Position numbers and translations under genes: made by a program
The notes under the pieces: generated by a model
Seen by the model: the letters and a program-made list of their open reading frames with translations, nothing else
Told to the model about the DNA's origin: nothing
Databases searched by the model: none
Shown here: piece after piece, positions 54,373-63,015 of the stretch
How positions within the stretch are numbered: position 1 is the first letter of the stretch
Layout of the letters: each line of letters starts with the position of its first letter
NCBI RefSeq assembly: GCF_034424315.1
Contig: NZ_CP139972.1
Coordinates: 744,001-808,000, forward strand
Origin: Chitinophaga sancti
Lineage (GTDB): Bacteria; Bacteroidota; Bacteroidia; Chitinophagales; Chitinophagaceae
Length of the DNA: 64,000 nucleotides
Direction of reading: 5' to 3'

Positions 54373-54480
54373 CTGTGCAGGAAATGGAATGATAAAGCAT
54401 CATAGCTTTTATTATGCAAGCGGTTTCATTAGCAATAAGGCAATGCGGACGACATTGTAACTGTGCAGGAAATGGAACGA
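54343..54480 (+). repeat. Tandem copy of the second tolC 3' end
   Basis: TTGTAACTGTGCAGGAAATGGAA at 54367 recurs at 54455, 88 bp later (the shared run is longer than 20 bases and extends with few changes to ATCATAGC). Upstream of the stop the parent reads EAVRAAL-stop and the copy KAMRTTL-stop. All visible differences are transitions, mostly G to A before the stop. The copy closes a 23-codon frame from ATG at 54389 (preceded by AGGA) to TAA at 54460. Confidence 0.88.
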
Positions 54481-54547
54481 TGGAGTATCATAGCGTTCAC
54501 CTTTTATTATTAGCGTAAAATCTGTTCTCTGAACTTAAAATTAATTT

Positions 54548-57500
54548 ATGTCATTAGTCTCTACTGCCTTAAAAAAGCCAATCTCGGTCGTCGTACTGAC
54601 ACTGGGCGTGTTCCTTTTTTCTATCCTGGCAGTCATCAATATACCCATTGATATCTTCCCGAAGCTGAACCAGCCGACTATCTATGTAATAGAACCATAT
54701 GGCGGTATGTCTGCCCAGCAAATGGAAGGTTTCTTTGCAACCCGCTTACAGGACCAGTTCTTATATGTGAACGGGATCAAAAATATCAGCAGTAAGAACA
54801 TCCAGGGGCTCAGCATGATCAAGCTGACTTTCTATGAAGGTACTGACATGGGTGAGGCCTCTGCGCAGGTGGCGCTGCAGGTAAGCCGTGCCATGAACTT
54901 TTTTCCTCCTGGTGCTGCACCGCCACAGGTGATCCGTTTTGATGCGTCTTCATTACCGGTAGGTGAGCTGGTATTCAGCTCCCGGACACGCCCGCTGAAA
55001 GATATCTATGATATGGCAAGCACCCGCATCCGGCCTATGTTTGCAACTGTTCCGGGTTTGAGTGCCCCACCGCCATTTGGTGCGAATGCACGCTCAGTGG
55101 TAGTGAATGTAAACCCTGACCGCCTGCGTAGTTTTAATCTCAGTGCGGACCAGGTGGTGGAAGCGATTGCGCGGAACAATGCCATGAGTCCTTCCGGGAA
55201 TATTCGTATCAACAATAAAATGTTCCTGACTACTATCAATTCATTGGAGCAGGAGGTGACTGATTTTGGTAATATTCCTGTGGCTACGAATGGAAATGCG
55301 ACGGTGTTTGTAAAAGACATTGCGACTGTTGCTGATGGGGCAGATGTGACGGTGGATTATGCGCTGGTAAACGGGAAGCGTTCTGTATATATGCCGGTGG
55401 TGAAGACGCCTGATGCCTCTACCTGGGAAGTGGTGAAACAATTGAAGGCGAAGCTGCCCGAGATGCAAAACCTCCTGCCGGAAGATACGAAGATCACCTA
55501 TGAATTTGACCAGTCCGTAGCTGTGATCAATGCCGTAAAAGGCCTGATGACTGAAGGTATCCTGGGAGCGGTGCTGACGGGATTGATGGTGTTGTTGTTC
55601 CTGCGTGATTTAAGGAGTTGTCTTGTCGTAGTGATCACTATACCGATTGCTATTTTGTCTGCAGTGTTTGGATTGTATTTGTCGGGGCAGACGATCAACT
55701 TGATGACTTTATCCGGATTGGCGCTCGCTATCGGGGTTCTCGTGGATCAGGCTACAGTCACGATTGAGAATATTCACCAGCACCTGGAGATGGGGAAACC
55801 TAAGAAGCAGGCGATATACGAGGCTTGCGAGGAAATTGCGTTCCCGCTGTTGCTGATCCTGTTATGTATCCTGGCGGTGTTTGCGCCTTCCTTCATCATG
55901 TCGGGTGTGCCGAAAGCGATGTTCCTGCCATTGTCTTTGTCTATTGGTTTTGCCATGATGGCATCTTTCTTTACGGCGCAGACATTGGTGCCGGTTATTG
56001 CTAACTGGTGGCTGAAAGCAGCGCGATACCAGCATGCGCATGCTGGCCTTGCATTGGATAATGATGAGGTGAAAGAAGTGAATGATCATATGGCGGAGCA
56101 AAAAGCACACCCGGAAAAACTGAATGGTTTTGAGCGATTCAAAGCCTGGTTTATGCGGGTGCTGGAAAGGCTTGGAAAGCGCTCTGCACTGGTGATTGCC
56201 GTTTATTTGGTACTGGCATTCGGGGCTGCGGGAACCGCATATGTGATGATTGGTAAAGACCTGATGCCACATATTAATGTCGGGCAATTCCAGCTGCGCT
56301 TGAAAGAACCGGATGGTACACGACTGGAGAGAACGGAAGAAAAGGTGCACCAGGTATTGCAGTTGATTGATAAGGCAACTGATAATAATGTTGAGATCAG
56401 TTCTGCTTATGTGGGTCTGATCCCTACAAGCTATGGTTCCAGTAACCTGTATGTATTCAATGCAGGTACTCACGAAGCGGTATTGCAGGTAAACCTGAAT
56501 GAGGATTACAAAGTGAATATCGATGCGCTGAAAGATAAACTGCGGGAGATGATTCATGAGAAATTTCCGCAACTGCGTGTGTCATTTGAGCCGATAGATA
56601 TGACGGAGAAGATTATGGCGCAGGGCGCTGCAACGCCGATAGAAGTGAGAGTGGCAGGTAAGGATATGCAGCAGATCCAGCAATATGCGACGACTTTGAC
56701 TAATCGTTTGAAAGGAGTGCCGTTTTTGCGGGATGTGCAGATCGTACAGCCTTTGCATTATCCGGTCATTAAGATCAATGTGGATCGGTTCAAGGTGGCG
56801 CAGATGGGATTGAATGTATACCAGGTGGCACGCTCTGTGACAGCATCTACATCCAGTAGTCGGTTTTCTGAGAAGAACCAGTGGCTGGATGAGAAGGGGG
56901 CTTACACATACCAGGTGCAGGTGCAGATCCCGGAGTACAGTATGCAGGCGATCAGCGATCTGCAGGAGATCCCGCTGGTACGCGGACAGGCAAGACCTGT
57001 GCTGGGTGATGTGGCAGCTTTTAGTACCAGTGAGGTACCAGGTGAATATGACCGTTCCGGGCCGCGTAGGTACCTGACCGTGAGTGCGAATATTGCAGGT
57101 ATTGACCTGGGTGCTGCGACGAAGGCCGTGCAACATGAGATTGATGAGATGGGAGCACCACCCCGTGGTTTGATTGCGGAGGTGCAGGGTAGTTCTGGTT
57201 TGCTGACGGATACCCTGAATGGTTTGCAGAATGGATTGATGCTGGCGGTGATGGTCATCTTCTTATTACTGGCGGCGAATTACCAGTCATTCAAACTGAG
57301 TTTTGTGGTATTGGTGACGGTGCCGGCGGTAATAGCGGGCGCCTTGCTGATGTTGTTGCTGACAGGGTCTACCTTGAACCTGCAATCGTATATGGGGATG
57401 ATTATGTCTACGGGGGTATCTGTGGCGAATGCGATTTTGATTGTGACGAATGCAGAGAAACTGAGGATTGATTACAGGGATGCGTATAAGGCGGGGATTG

Positions 57501-57787
57501 TGAGTGCGGGCATTCGTTTGCGCCCGATCCTGATGACAAGCCTGGCGATGATAGCGGGTATGATACCAATGGCCTCGGGCATGGGTGAATCAGGAGACCA
57601 GACGGCGCCTTTGGGCAGAGCGGTCATTGGGGGCCTGATTGCTTCTACGGTTGCGGCTTTGTTTATACTACCGTTGGTGTATGCACGAATGCAAAGGAAA
57701 ACGACGTTTGACCCGGTTTCGCTGATGCCGGAAGATGATGTTTCAGCTGCGCAAATGCAGGGCGATGGGATGGCACATGAACATTAG
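54548..57787 (+). CDS. RND efflux pump, inner-membrane subunit (second system)
   Basis: This 1079-residue RND transporter begins MSLVSTALKKPISVVVLTLG, has the first porter domain from NQPTIYVIEPYGGMSAQQMEG, and the proton-relay helix as LALAIGVLVDQATVTIEN, where many pumps have two adjacent Asp (DD) and this one has Asp-Gln. The C-terminal half shows MGMIMSTGVSVANAILIVTN. The single Asp in the relay helix and altered final-helix motif (VANAIL instead of KNAILLV) mark a branch distinct from the first pump. It lies 175 bp after tolC and upstream of the adaptor. Substrates are unknown. Confidence 0.92.
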   Translation: MSLVSTALKKPISVVVLTLGVFLFSILAVINIPIDIFPKLNQPTIYVIEPYGGMSAQQMEGFFATRLQDQFLYVNGIKNISSKNIQGLSMIKLTFYEGTDMGEASAQVALQVSRAMNFFPPGAAPPQVIRFDASSLPVGELVFSSRTRPLKDIYDMASTRIRPMFATVPGLSAPPPFGANARSVVVNVNPDRLRSFNLSADQVVEAIARNNAMSPSGNIRINNKMFLTTINSLEQEVTDFGNIPVATNGNATVFVKDIATVADGADVTVDYALVNGKRSVYMPVVKTPDASTWEVVKQLKAKLPEMQNLLPEDTKITYEFDQSVAVINAVKGLMTEGILGAVLTGLMVLLFLRDLRSCLVVVITIPIAILSAVFGLYLSGQTINLMTLSGLALAIGVLVDQATVTIENIHQHLEMGKPKKQAIYEACEEIAFPLLLILLCILAVFAPSFIMSGVPKAMFLPLSLSIGFAMMASFFTAQTLVPVIANWWLKAARYQHAHAGLALDNDEVKEVNDHMAEQKAHPEKLNGFERFKAWFMRVLERLGKRSALVIAVYLVLAFGAAGTAYVMIGKDLMPHINVGQFQLRLKEPDGTRLERTEEKVHQVLQLIDKATDNNVEISSAYVGLIPTSYGSSNLYVFNAGTHEAVLQVNLNEDYKVNIDALKDKLREMIHEKFPQLRVSFEPIDMTEKIMAQGAATPIEVRVAGKDMQQIQQYATTLTNRLKGVPFLRDVQIVQPLHYPVIKINVDRFKVAQMGLNVYQVARSVTASTSSSRFSEKNQWLDEKGAYTYQVQVQIPEYSMQAISDLQEIPLVRGQARPVLGDVAAFSTSEVPGEYDRSGPRRYLTVSANIAGIDLGAATKAVQHEIDEMGAPPRGLIAEVQGSSGLLTDTLNGLQNGLMLAVMVIFLLLAANYQSFKLSFVVLVTVPAVIAGALLMLLLTGSTLNLQSYMGMIMSTGVSVANAILIVTNAEKLRIDYRDAYKAGIVSAGIRLRPILMTSLAMIAGMIPMASGMGESGDQTAPLGRAVIGGLIASTVAALFILPLVYARMQRKTTFDPVSLMPEDDVSAAQMQGDGMAHEH

Positions 57788-57793
57788 AAGAAG

Positions 57794-57859
57794 ATGATGA
57801 GGAAACAAACAGGGTTTTCACAAATGCAGGAGGAAACTACAAATTTTTTTGAATACTAA
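57794..57859 (+). other. Mini-ORF resembling the pump C-terminus
   Basis: After the pump stop an ATGATG opens a 21-codon frame ending at TAA 57857-57859. It contains SQMQEET and ends EY-stop; the pump ends AQMQGDG and EH-stop at nearly the same distance. The shared CAAATGCAGG is exact over 10 bases. It may be a diverged tail copy or chance. The adaptor start at 57876 follows within 17 bp. Confidence 0.35.
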
Positions 57860-57875
57860 ACTACGATTCATTACC

Positions 57876-58964
57876 ATGAATATTCAACATAGACTTGTCA
57901 TTATAGGTACTGCGGTAAGCATGCTGGCAGCCTGCCGGGAGGCCGTTTCGAAAAAGAAAAAAGAGGAGCAGCACCATGCCGGTCAATATACATTTTCAAC
58001 AGTAGTACAGGAGCCTTTATCATCCAGTATCCAGTTGCCTGCGGTACTGGATGCTTACCAGAAAGTGAGCATCTATCCGCGTGCCAATGGATTTGTGAAA
58101 AGTGTATCCGTAGACAGGGGATCTGTCGTGAGAAAAGGCCAGATGTTGCTGCAGCTGGATGCGCCGGAGGTGATTCAGCAATACTATGCAGCACAGGCGA
58201 AATGGCTGCAGGCGAAGGCGGACTATGCGGCATCCCGGGATAATTACGAACGTACTGTGGCGGTGAGTGCCACCCCCGGTACGATTTCGCCCCACGACCT
58301 GGAGGTATCGGATGCAAAGATGCTGGCGGATAGTGCTATTATGAACAGCCAGCTGGCAAACTTCAGGGCATTGGAAGCGACCCGTAGTTATCTGCAGGTG
58401 ACGGCACCGTTTGATGGGGTGATTACGGAACGTAATGTACATCCCGGTGCACTGGTGGGGCCGACTACCAATATTGATGGCAGGCCGATGCTGATGCTGG
58501 AGCAGGAGGATCGTTTGCGTCTTATTGTGCAGGTGCCGGAGATCTATAGTGCGCAGCTGACTGATGCACAGAAGGTGTCGTTCCGGGTGAATGCCCTGCC
58601 TGGGAAGGTGTTTACAGGCACTATCAGCCGTCAGGCGGGATCATTGAATGACCGTTTCCGTTCAGAAGCGGTGGAAGTGGATGTGTACAATCCGGATCAT
58701 ACGCTGAAACCGGGAATGTATGCGGAGATTACGATTCCGGTGAGTGGCAGCAGGCAGGCAATGGTGGTGCCGGCAACGGCAATCGTGACATCTACAGAGA
58801 AGAAATATGTGATTGCGGTGAGGAGTGGCGTTACCCATTGGGTAGATGTGCAGGAAGGGAATCATCATAATGATTCTACGGAAGTGTTTGGTTCATTGCA
58901 GCTGGGAGATAAGGTGATAGCACCAGCAACGGATGATATTAAGGAGAATACCGGCATAGAGTAA
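57876..58964 (+). CDS. RND efflux periplasmic adaptor lipoprotein (second system)
   Basis: This 362-residue adaptor starts at the ATG at 57876, giving a lipoprotein signal peptide with MLAACRE; a TTG at 57849 lies in repeat-like spacer. It has the barrel-sandwich halves around YPRANGFVKSVSVDRGSVVR and LQVTAPFDGVITERNVHPG, a short helical hairpin and a C-terminal beta-barrel ending in GDKVIAPATDDIKENTGIE. It is the third gene of the efflux operon tolC-pump-adaptor. Confidence 0.92.
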   Translation: MNIQHRLVIIGTAVSMLAACREAVSKKKKEEQHHAGQYTFSTVVQEPLSSSIQLPAVLDAYQKVSIYPRANGFVKSVSVDRGSVVRKGQMLLQLDAPEVIQQYYAAQAKWLQAKADYAASRDNYERTVAVSATPGTISPHDLEVSDAKMLADSAIMNSQLANFRALEATRSYLQVTAPFDGVITERNVHPGALVGPTTNIDGRPMLMLEQEDRLRLIVQVPEIYSAQLTDAQKVSFRVNALPGKVFTGTISRQAGSLNDRFRSEAVEVDVYNPDHTLKPGMYAEITIPVSGSRQAMVVPATAIVTSTEKKYVIAVRSGVTHWVDVQEGNHHNDSTEVFGSLQLGDKVIAPATDDIKENTGIE

Positions 58965-59007
58965 CAGGCGGCAGCATTTTTGTGATACACTATTCAAAAG
59001 GTGTATT

Positions 59008-59199
59008 ATGAAAAAATCAACAAACCTGAAAAGAGCGATAAAAGAGGTAAAGAGAGAAAATGTAGAGGTCGCGCCCAAGGCAAAGACGACTGCAAAGAAG
59101 GATTACGACGACGATCAGAACCATTTGCTGGAAGGATATGATGAGAGTGAATATGACCAGAAAGATATTGCCGACGAGAAAAGAAAAAAGGGAGCCTGA
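59008..59199 (+). CDS. Small highly charged hypothetical protein
   Basis: This 63-residue protein starts at an ATG at 59008, preceded by AAAAGGTG. It is lysine-rich in the first half (MKKSTNLKRAIKEVKREN) and acidic in the second (DYDDDQNHLLEGYDESEYDQ), without a signal peptide or known fold, and is likely largely disordered. The terminator stem overlaps its stop codon, a layout common for short bacterial genes. Function unknown. Confidence 0.62.
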   Translation: MKKSTNLKRAIKEVKRENVEVAPKAKTTAKKDYDDDQNHLLEGYDESEYDQKDIADEKRKKGA

Positions 59200-59219
59200 C
59201 AGTGGCTCCCTTTTGATTT
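59186..59219 (+). terminator. Terminator overlapping the small gene's stop
   Basis: AAAAGGGAGCC (59186-59196) and GGCTCCCTTTT (59204-59214) form a perfect 11-bp stem; the stop codon TGA is in the loop. GATTTTT follows. Confidence 0.85.
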
Positions 59220-59250
59220 TTAACTATTGGCGGATTTGAAACGGCCAGGA

Positions 59251-60081
59251 TTAATTACCCGGGAAAAACACCACACTCACTCCCACAGACCTTGTATCCG
59301 GATTATATGTAGGCATTGCAATAGGATGCATACTATACTTCCTTTCTTTCCCGTCCTTCTTCGCAAAAGCTTTCTCCATTTTAGGGAATACCCAGTAGGC
59401 AGCCTTGGTGCTCAGGATGCCAAGACCAGCCCCTGCCACAACATCACTCAGCCAGTGGCGGTTATTATACATACGTAATACACCTGTAGCTGTCGCCACT
59501 GCATAACCATATACCCCATACCATGGGCTTACATCCTTATACTCCTGGCGCATAAATTCAGCACCCATAAAAGAAGTGGCTGTATGACCGGAAGGGAACG
59601 AATTAAACGTACTACCATCCGGGCGCTGCCTGTGAGACATTGTTTTTACACCACCTACAGTTCCCATCATAATGAGACTGGACATACCCAGGATAATGGT
59701 GCGGTCACGGAAATTATGTGCACCGTGAATGCCCATTGCATTCAATGCATACACACTCAATGCAGGTGCATAGCGGGTATAATTATCTATTTTGGTATGG
59801 AAGCGGGAATTGTCTTCCATGATTTCATTTTTAGTGCTGTGATCGAGATTACGGAGCGGACCGTATTCGAATGTGGCAAGGCCATAACCTAACATAGCAG
59901 CAGGTACTACTACGCTGGCAATGGTGCATTCATACTTTTTTGTTCCTTTGAAGAGTTTTGAAAAGGAGCTATCTTTTTTGAACAATGTTACCCCCGAATC
60001 AGCAGGTAGTTGCTGAGCACAGGCCCCGCTAACTATTACGAACGGCAATAACAGTTGTAGGTATAAAGAATTCAATCTCAT
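59251..60081 (-). CDS. PAP2-family membrane phosphatase
   Basis: This 276-residue protein starts at the ATG at 60081 (MRLNSLYLQLLLPFVIV), which gives a signal peptide ending GACAQ. The three acid-phosphatase motifs are present: KTMSHRQRPDG (Lys and Arg-Pro), SFPSGHTATS (catalytic His) and RMYNNRHWLSDVVAG (Arg, His and Asp). The enzyme may dephosphorylate phosphatidic acid, undecaprenyl pyrophosphate or lipid A; the sequence does not decide. It is a single gene, divergent from the fluoride riboswitch and exporter. Confidence 0.9.
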   Translation of the reverse strand: MRLNSLYLQLLLPFVIVSGACAQQLPADSGVTLFKKDSSFSKLFKGTKKYECTIASVVVPAAMLGYGLATFEYGPLRNLDHSTKNEIMEDNSRFHTKIDNYTRYAPALSVYALNAMGIHGAHNFRDRTIILGMSSLIMMGTVGGVKTMSHRQRPDGSTFNSFPSGHTATSFMGAEFMRQEYKDVSPWYGVYGYAVATATGVLRMYNNRHWLSDVVAGAGLGILSTKAAYWVFPKMEKAFAKKDGKERKYSMHPIAMPTYNPDTRSVGVSVVFFPGN

Positions 60082-60275
60082 CCAATACAGATTAGCGGAA
60101 GTAACATAATGTTGTGCATATCTACAAAACAAAATAAACATTCTGTAGAGAATCTGAAGGTAAATAATATTTTATTTAGATGGATCAAACGTTTGTAGGA
60201 GCTTGAGTTTAAACAAACGTTTGAATGGCAACAGGCTGTGGTTGGCTTTTTAAATAAAATTGAATTTTTATTGTT

Positions 60276-60283
60276 TATATTTG
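60276..60283 (+). promoter_or_regulatory. -7 element before fluoride riboswitch
   Basis: TATATTTG is an exact TAnnTTTG match, about 10 bp before the aptamer. No well-spaced TTTG partner is visible, the nearest TTG being 13 bp upstream. Confidence 0.55.
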
Positions 60284-60292
60284 CGTCAGAAC

Positions 60293-60396
60293 CAGGAAAT
60301 GGTGTCTTCCTGCACAAGAACTGTCCCGTATTCTTCGGGTCTGATGGCGCCTACAAATAGTAAGTATATTTCTGCTCATACAAGCGGGCAGTTCTG
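60293..60396 (+). promoter_or_regulatory. Fluoride (crcB) riboswitch and expression platform
   Basis: The aptamer (60293-60353) has the conserved order GGAAATGGTGTCTTCC, a hairpin with CCCG and CGGG arms, and CTGATGGCGCCTAC. GGTGT can pair with GCGCC as in known fluoride riboswitches. Downstream, CGGGCAGTTCT (60385-60395) is complementary to the aptamer segment AGAACTGTCCCG (60317-60328) apart from one bulge and is followed by a T-rich run. This is a plausible terminator or sequestor that forms without fluoride. The gene behind it is a CLC-type fluoride exporter. Confidence 0.88.
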
Positions 60397-60415
60397 TTTA
60401 TATATTTGTAGGAAC

Positions 60416-61678
60416 ATGACGAAAATTAACAAATCTTTAGAACAATTTACGATTGCTTACCAGCTGATGCGCTGGACTCTTATTATTATTCCTGTTGCGC
60501 TGGTAGTCGGCTCGCTGGTTGCCTTATTCCTGTGGCTCCTGGACTACGTTACGCATTTTCGCTGGGAACACGAATGGTTATTGTATTTGCTGCCGGTAGC
60601 GGGGATTGGGATTTATTTCCTGTACAACAAGCTGGGGGGTACTTCAGAAAAAGGCAATAACCTCATTATGGATGAGATTCATGAACCGGGAGGTGGTGTA
60701 CCCGCCAGGATGGCGCCTTTGGTATTGCTGACGACGATCCTCACACATTTATTCGGGGGCTCTGCAGGGCGTGAAGGTACAGCGGTGCAGATAGGAGGTA
60801 GTATGGCGGGGCTTATAGGTAAGTGGATGCGCCTTTCTGCAGCAGATCTGCGGATCTTGTTGATGACAGGGATTGCGGCAGGTTTCGGGGCGGTATTTGG
60901 TACGCCGCTGACGGGTACTGTTTTCGCGCTGGAGGTACTGGCCATTGGTGTGATCAGGTATGATGCATTGGTGCCCTGTTTGATTGCTGCGGTATTTGCC
61001 GACTGGGTATGTAGTGCCTGGGGCATTCATCATACCCATTACCAGATCTTGTTTAAATCGGATACACCTTTTGATTATGTGCTGCTGGCAAAGGTGATTG
61101 TGGCGGGGATTGCATTTGGGCTAGCGAGTTTTTTATTTTCTACCTGCATGCACCAGATCAAAAAATATAGCAAGGAGTTTATTAAGCCTGCATGGCTGAT
61201 TCCCGTAGCTGGTGGCGTGATCATCATTGTATTTTGCCAGGTATTGGGAACGAAGGATTACACTGGTTTGGGGGTAACAGGCAAGTACCCTGATGGTGCA
61301 AGTATTGTGAATGCATTTAAGGAAATGGAGATGTCCAACTGGGCCTGGTTATGGAAATTGTTGTTCACAGCGATTACGCTGGCGATGGGCTTTAAAGGTG
61401 GTGAGGTAACCCCGCTGTTTTTCATTGGCGCAGCATTGGGGCATACGATAGCGGTGTTGATAGGGGCGCCTATTGATCTCTTTGCTGGAATAGGTTTTAT
61501 TGCCGTATTTGCAGGGGCTACAAATACACCCATCGCATGTACGCTGATGGGGGTGGAATTATTCGGCACCAGTAATGTCTTGTATTTTGCGGTGGCGTGT
61601 TTTACAGCGTATTATTTTAGCGGGCATGCGGGCATTTATAGTGCGCAGCGTCTGGGTGTATCGAAGAAATGGAAGTAA
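60416..61678 (+). CDS. CLC-F type fluoride/proton antiporter
   Basis: This 420-residue membrane protein belongs to the CLC family and, from motif and the riboswitch, to the fluoride-exporting CLC-F branch (EriC-F). The ATG at 60416 is preceded by GTAGGAA; the open frame extends upstream through the riboswitch, which rules out the earlier start. Selectivity segments are [39 protein letters not shown] and [16 protein letters not shown], with the usual chloride-channel GSGIP motif replaced by GGSAG. It expels fluoride in exchange for protons and protects against fluoride toxicity. I know of no symbol in common use beyond eriC-F. Confidence 0.9.
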   Translation: MTKINKSLEQFTIAYQLMRWTLIIIPVALVVGSLVALFLWLLDYVTHFRWEHEWLLYLLPVAGIGIYFLYNKLGGTSEKGNNLIMDEIHEPGGGVPARMAPLVLLTTILTHLFGGSAGREGTAVQIGGSMAGLIGKWMRLSAADLRILLMTGIAAGFGAVFGTPLTGTVFALEVLAIGVIRYDALVPCLIAAVFADWVCSAWGIHHTHYQILFKSDTPFDYVLLAKVIVAGIAFGLASFLFSTCMHQIKKYSKEFIKPAWLIPVAGGVIIIVFCQVLGTKDYTGLGVTGKYPDGASIVNAFKEMEMSNWAWLWKLLFTAITLAMGFKGGEVTPLFFIGAALGHTIAVLIGAPIDLFAGIGFIAVFAGATNTPIACTLMGVELFGTSNVLYFAVACFTAYYFSGHAGIYSAQRLGVSKKWK

Positions 61679-61797
61679 TGAACTTCGAAAAAGCAGCTGC
61701 CAGGAATTAATCAATTTCATTTAGTATTTTCAAAGAAAGCAACAGCAACATTTGCCCGGCAAAGTTTTTGTTGCACATTGCTATCTAAATTCATAAT

Positions 61798-62745
61798 ATG
61801 AAAGCCATTACAATTTCCCAATTCAAAGCAGCACCGGAATTAACGGAACAACCTACACCTGCAGTAAAAGCCGGCAGCATGCTGGTCCGCATTATTGCAG
61901 CTGGTATCAATCCCTTCGATACCAAAATGATCGATGGGATACTGGATGGCCAAATGCCTCATCATTTTCCCATGATACCTGGTGTGGACGCTGTAGGTGT
62001 TGTGGAAGAAATTGGGGAAGGTGTAACACTTTTTAAGGTAGGTGATAACATCTATGGCCAGTTCCTGCATGCTCCTGTAGGTGAAGGTACGTTTGCGGAA
62101 TTTATAGTGGTGCCTGAAAAAGCAGCACTGGCATTAGCGCCTAAAAAGATTCCCCTGCAACAGGCAGCGGCTATACCAACTGCAGGTATGACTGCTTTAC
62201 AAATGATCGAGAAATCAGGCCTGAAGCATGAGCAGATCGTACTTGTAGTCGGTGCTACCGGTGGTGTAGGGTTATTCTTTATTCAGTTAGCCGCCATGCA
62301 GGGTATTTATGTGATTGCGACTGCAAGTGATGAAAACGGCGCCAGCAAAGTAAAAAAACTAGGTGCAAAAGAAACCATCAATTATAAAAAGATATCTGTT
62401 GCAGAGGAGATCAGGCGTAATTACCCCGATGGTGTGGATGGACTGATTGATATGGTCAGTACTCCGGATGCGTTTAAAGAAATGACTGCATTGGTGAAGA
62501 AAGGTGGTGTGGCTTTTACTACAGCCTTTGTAGCGGATGATGAAGATTTGAAAAGAAAAGGACTGCAGGGTGGAAATTTTGAGTTGAAAGGGAATCGCAC
62601 ATTACTGGATGCATTGTCTGATGCAGTTGATAATGGTGCAGTGAAGATCCCATTGGAGAGGGAGATTACATTAGCAGAAACACCTGCTGCATTAGCTGCT
62701 ATTAAAAAATTAAACAGTAAAGGAAAGACGATTATTGTATTCTAA
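61798..62745 (+). CDS. Quinone-oxidoreductase-like NADP(H) dehydrogenase
   Basis: This 315-residue protein is a zinc-free medium-chain dehydrogenase/reductase. The N-terminal catalytic domain contains RIIAAGINPFDTKMI and MIPGVDAVGVVEEIGEGV, and the cofactor site reads VLVVGATGGVGLFFIQLA followed by TASDEN, fitting NADP(H). It resembles the Qor/zeta-crystallin group acting on quinones or enones. No structural zinc cysteines are present. It follows the fluoride exporter by 119 bp; a functional tie is not evident. Confidence 0.9.
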   Translation: MKAITISQFKAAPELTEQPTPAVKAGSMLVRIIAAGINPFDTKMIDGILDGQMPHHFPMIPGVDAVGVVEEIGEGVTLFKVGDNIYGQFLHAPVGEGTFAEFIVVPEKAALALAPKKIPLQQAAAIPTAGMTALQMIEKSGLKHEQIVLVVGATGGVGLFFIQLAAMQGIYVIATASDENGASKVKKLGAKETINYKKISVAEEIRRNYPDGVDGLIDMVSTPDAFKEMTALVKKGGVAFTTAFVADDEDLKRKGLQGGNFELKGNRTLLDALSDAVDNGAVKIPLEREITLAETPAALAAIKKLNSKGKTIIVF

Positions 62746-62762
62746 CTATCAAGACTATCTGA

Positions 62763-62791
62763 GCCGGCCGCAAACCCACGGCCGGCTTCAT
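62763..62791 (+). terminator. Terminator after oxidoreductase gene
   Basis: GCCGGCCG (62763-62770) and CGGCCGGC (62779-62786) form a perfect 8-bp GC stem, followed by the modest T tract TTCATTT. Confidence 0.7.
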
Positions 62792-62815
62792 TTACCTCAT
62801 TAAAAATTAATTTCG

Positions 62816-63015
62816 TATCTTTGCCTCGTCCGTCACATCCCCATACTTACACTTTACTTGCTTCTACTTTAGCATAACCCGGGGCTTTCATTGATTTGGC
62901 ATTTTGTGACAGCTTTCAATTTCCTGTACTATTCAGGTGCGTTTTTTGATGTGTGGAATTCCATACCTCGATTGGCATTTTATTATAGCATCGATTTTTT
63001 GACTAAAACTGTATT
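62816..63015 (+). promoter_or_regulatory. Promoter and long leader of trehalose gene
   Basis: TATCTTTG (62816-62823) matches the Bacteroidota -7 element exactly. If used, it leaves a leader of about 185 nt before the otsA-like start codon. I see only a short palindrome (TGGAATTCCA near 62955) in the leader and cannot assign a riboswitch. Confidence 0.5.

Noticed and set aside
61661..61738. Repeated Ser-Lys-Lys codons after the CLC-F gene as another tail copy
   Set aside because: Only nine bases match at each site and the sequence is A-rich, so chance is a sufficient explanation.
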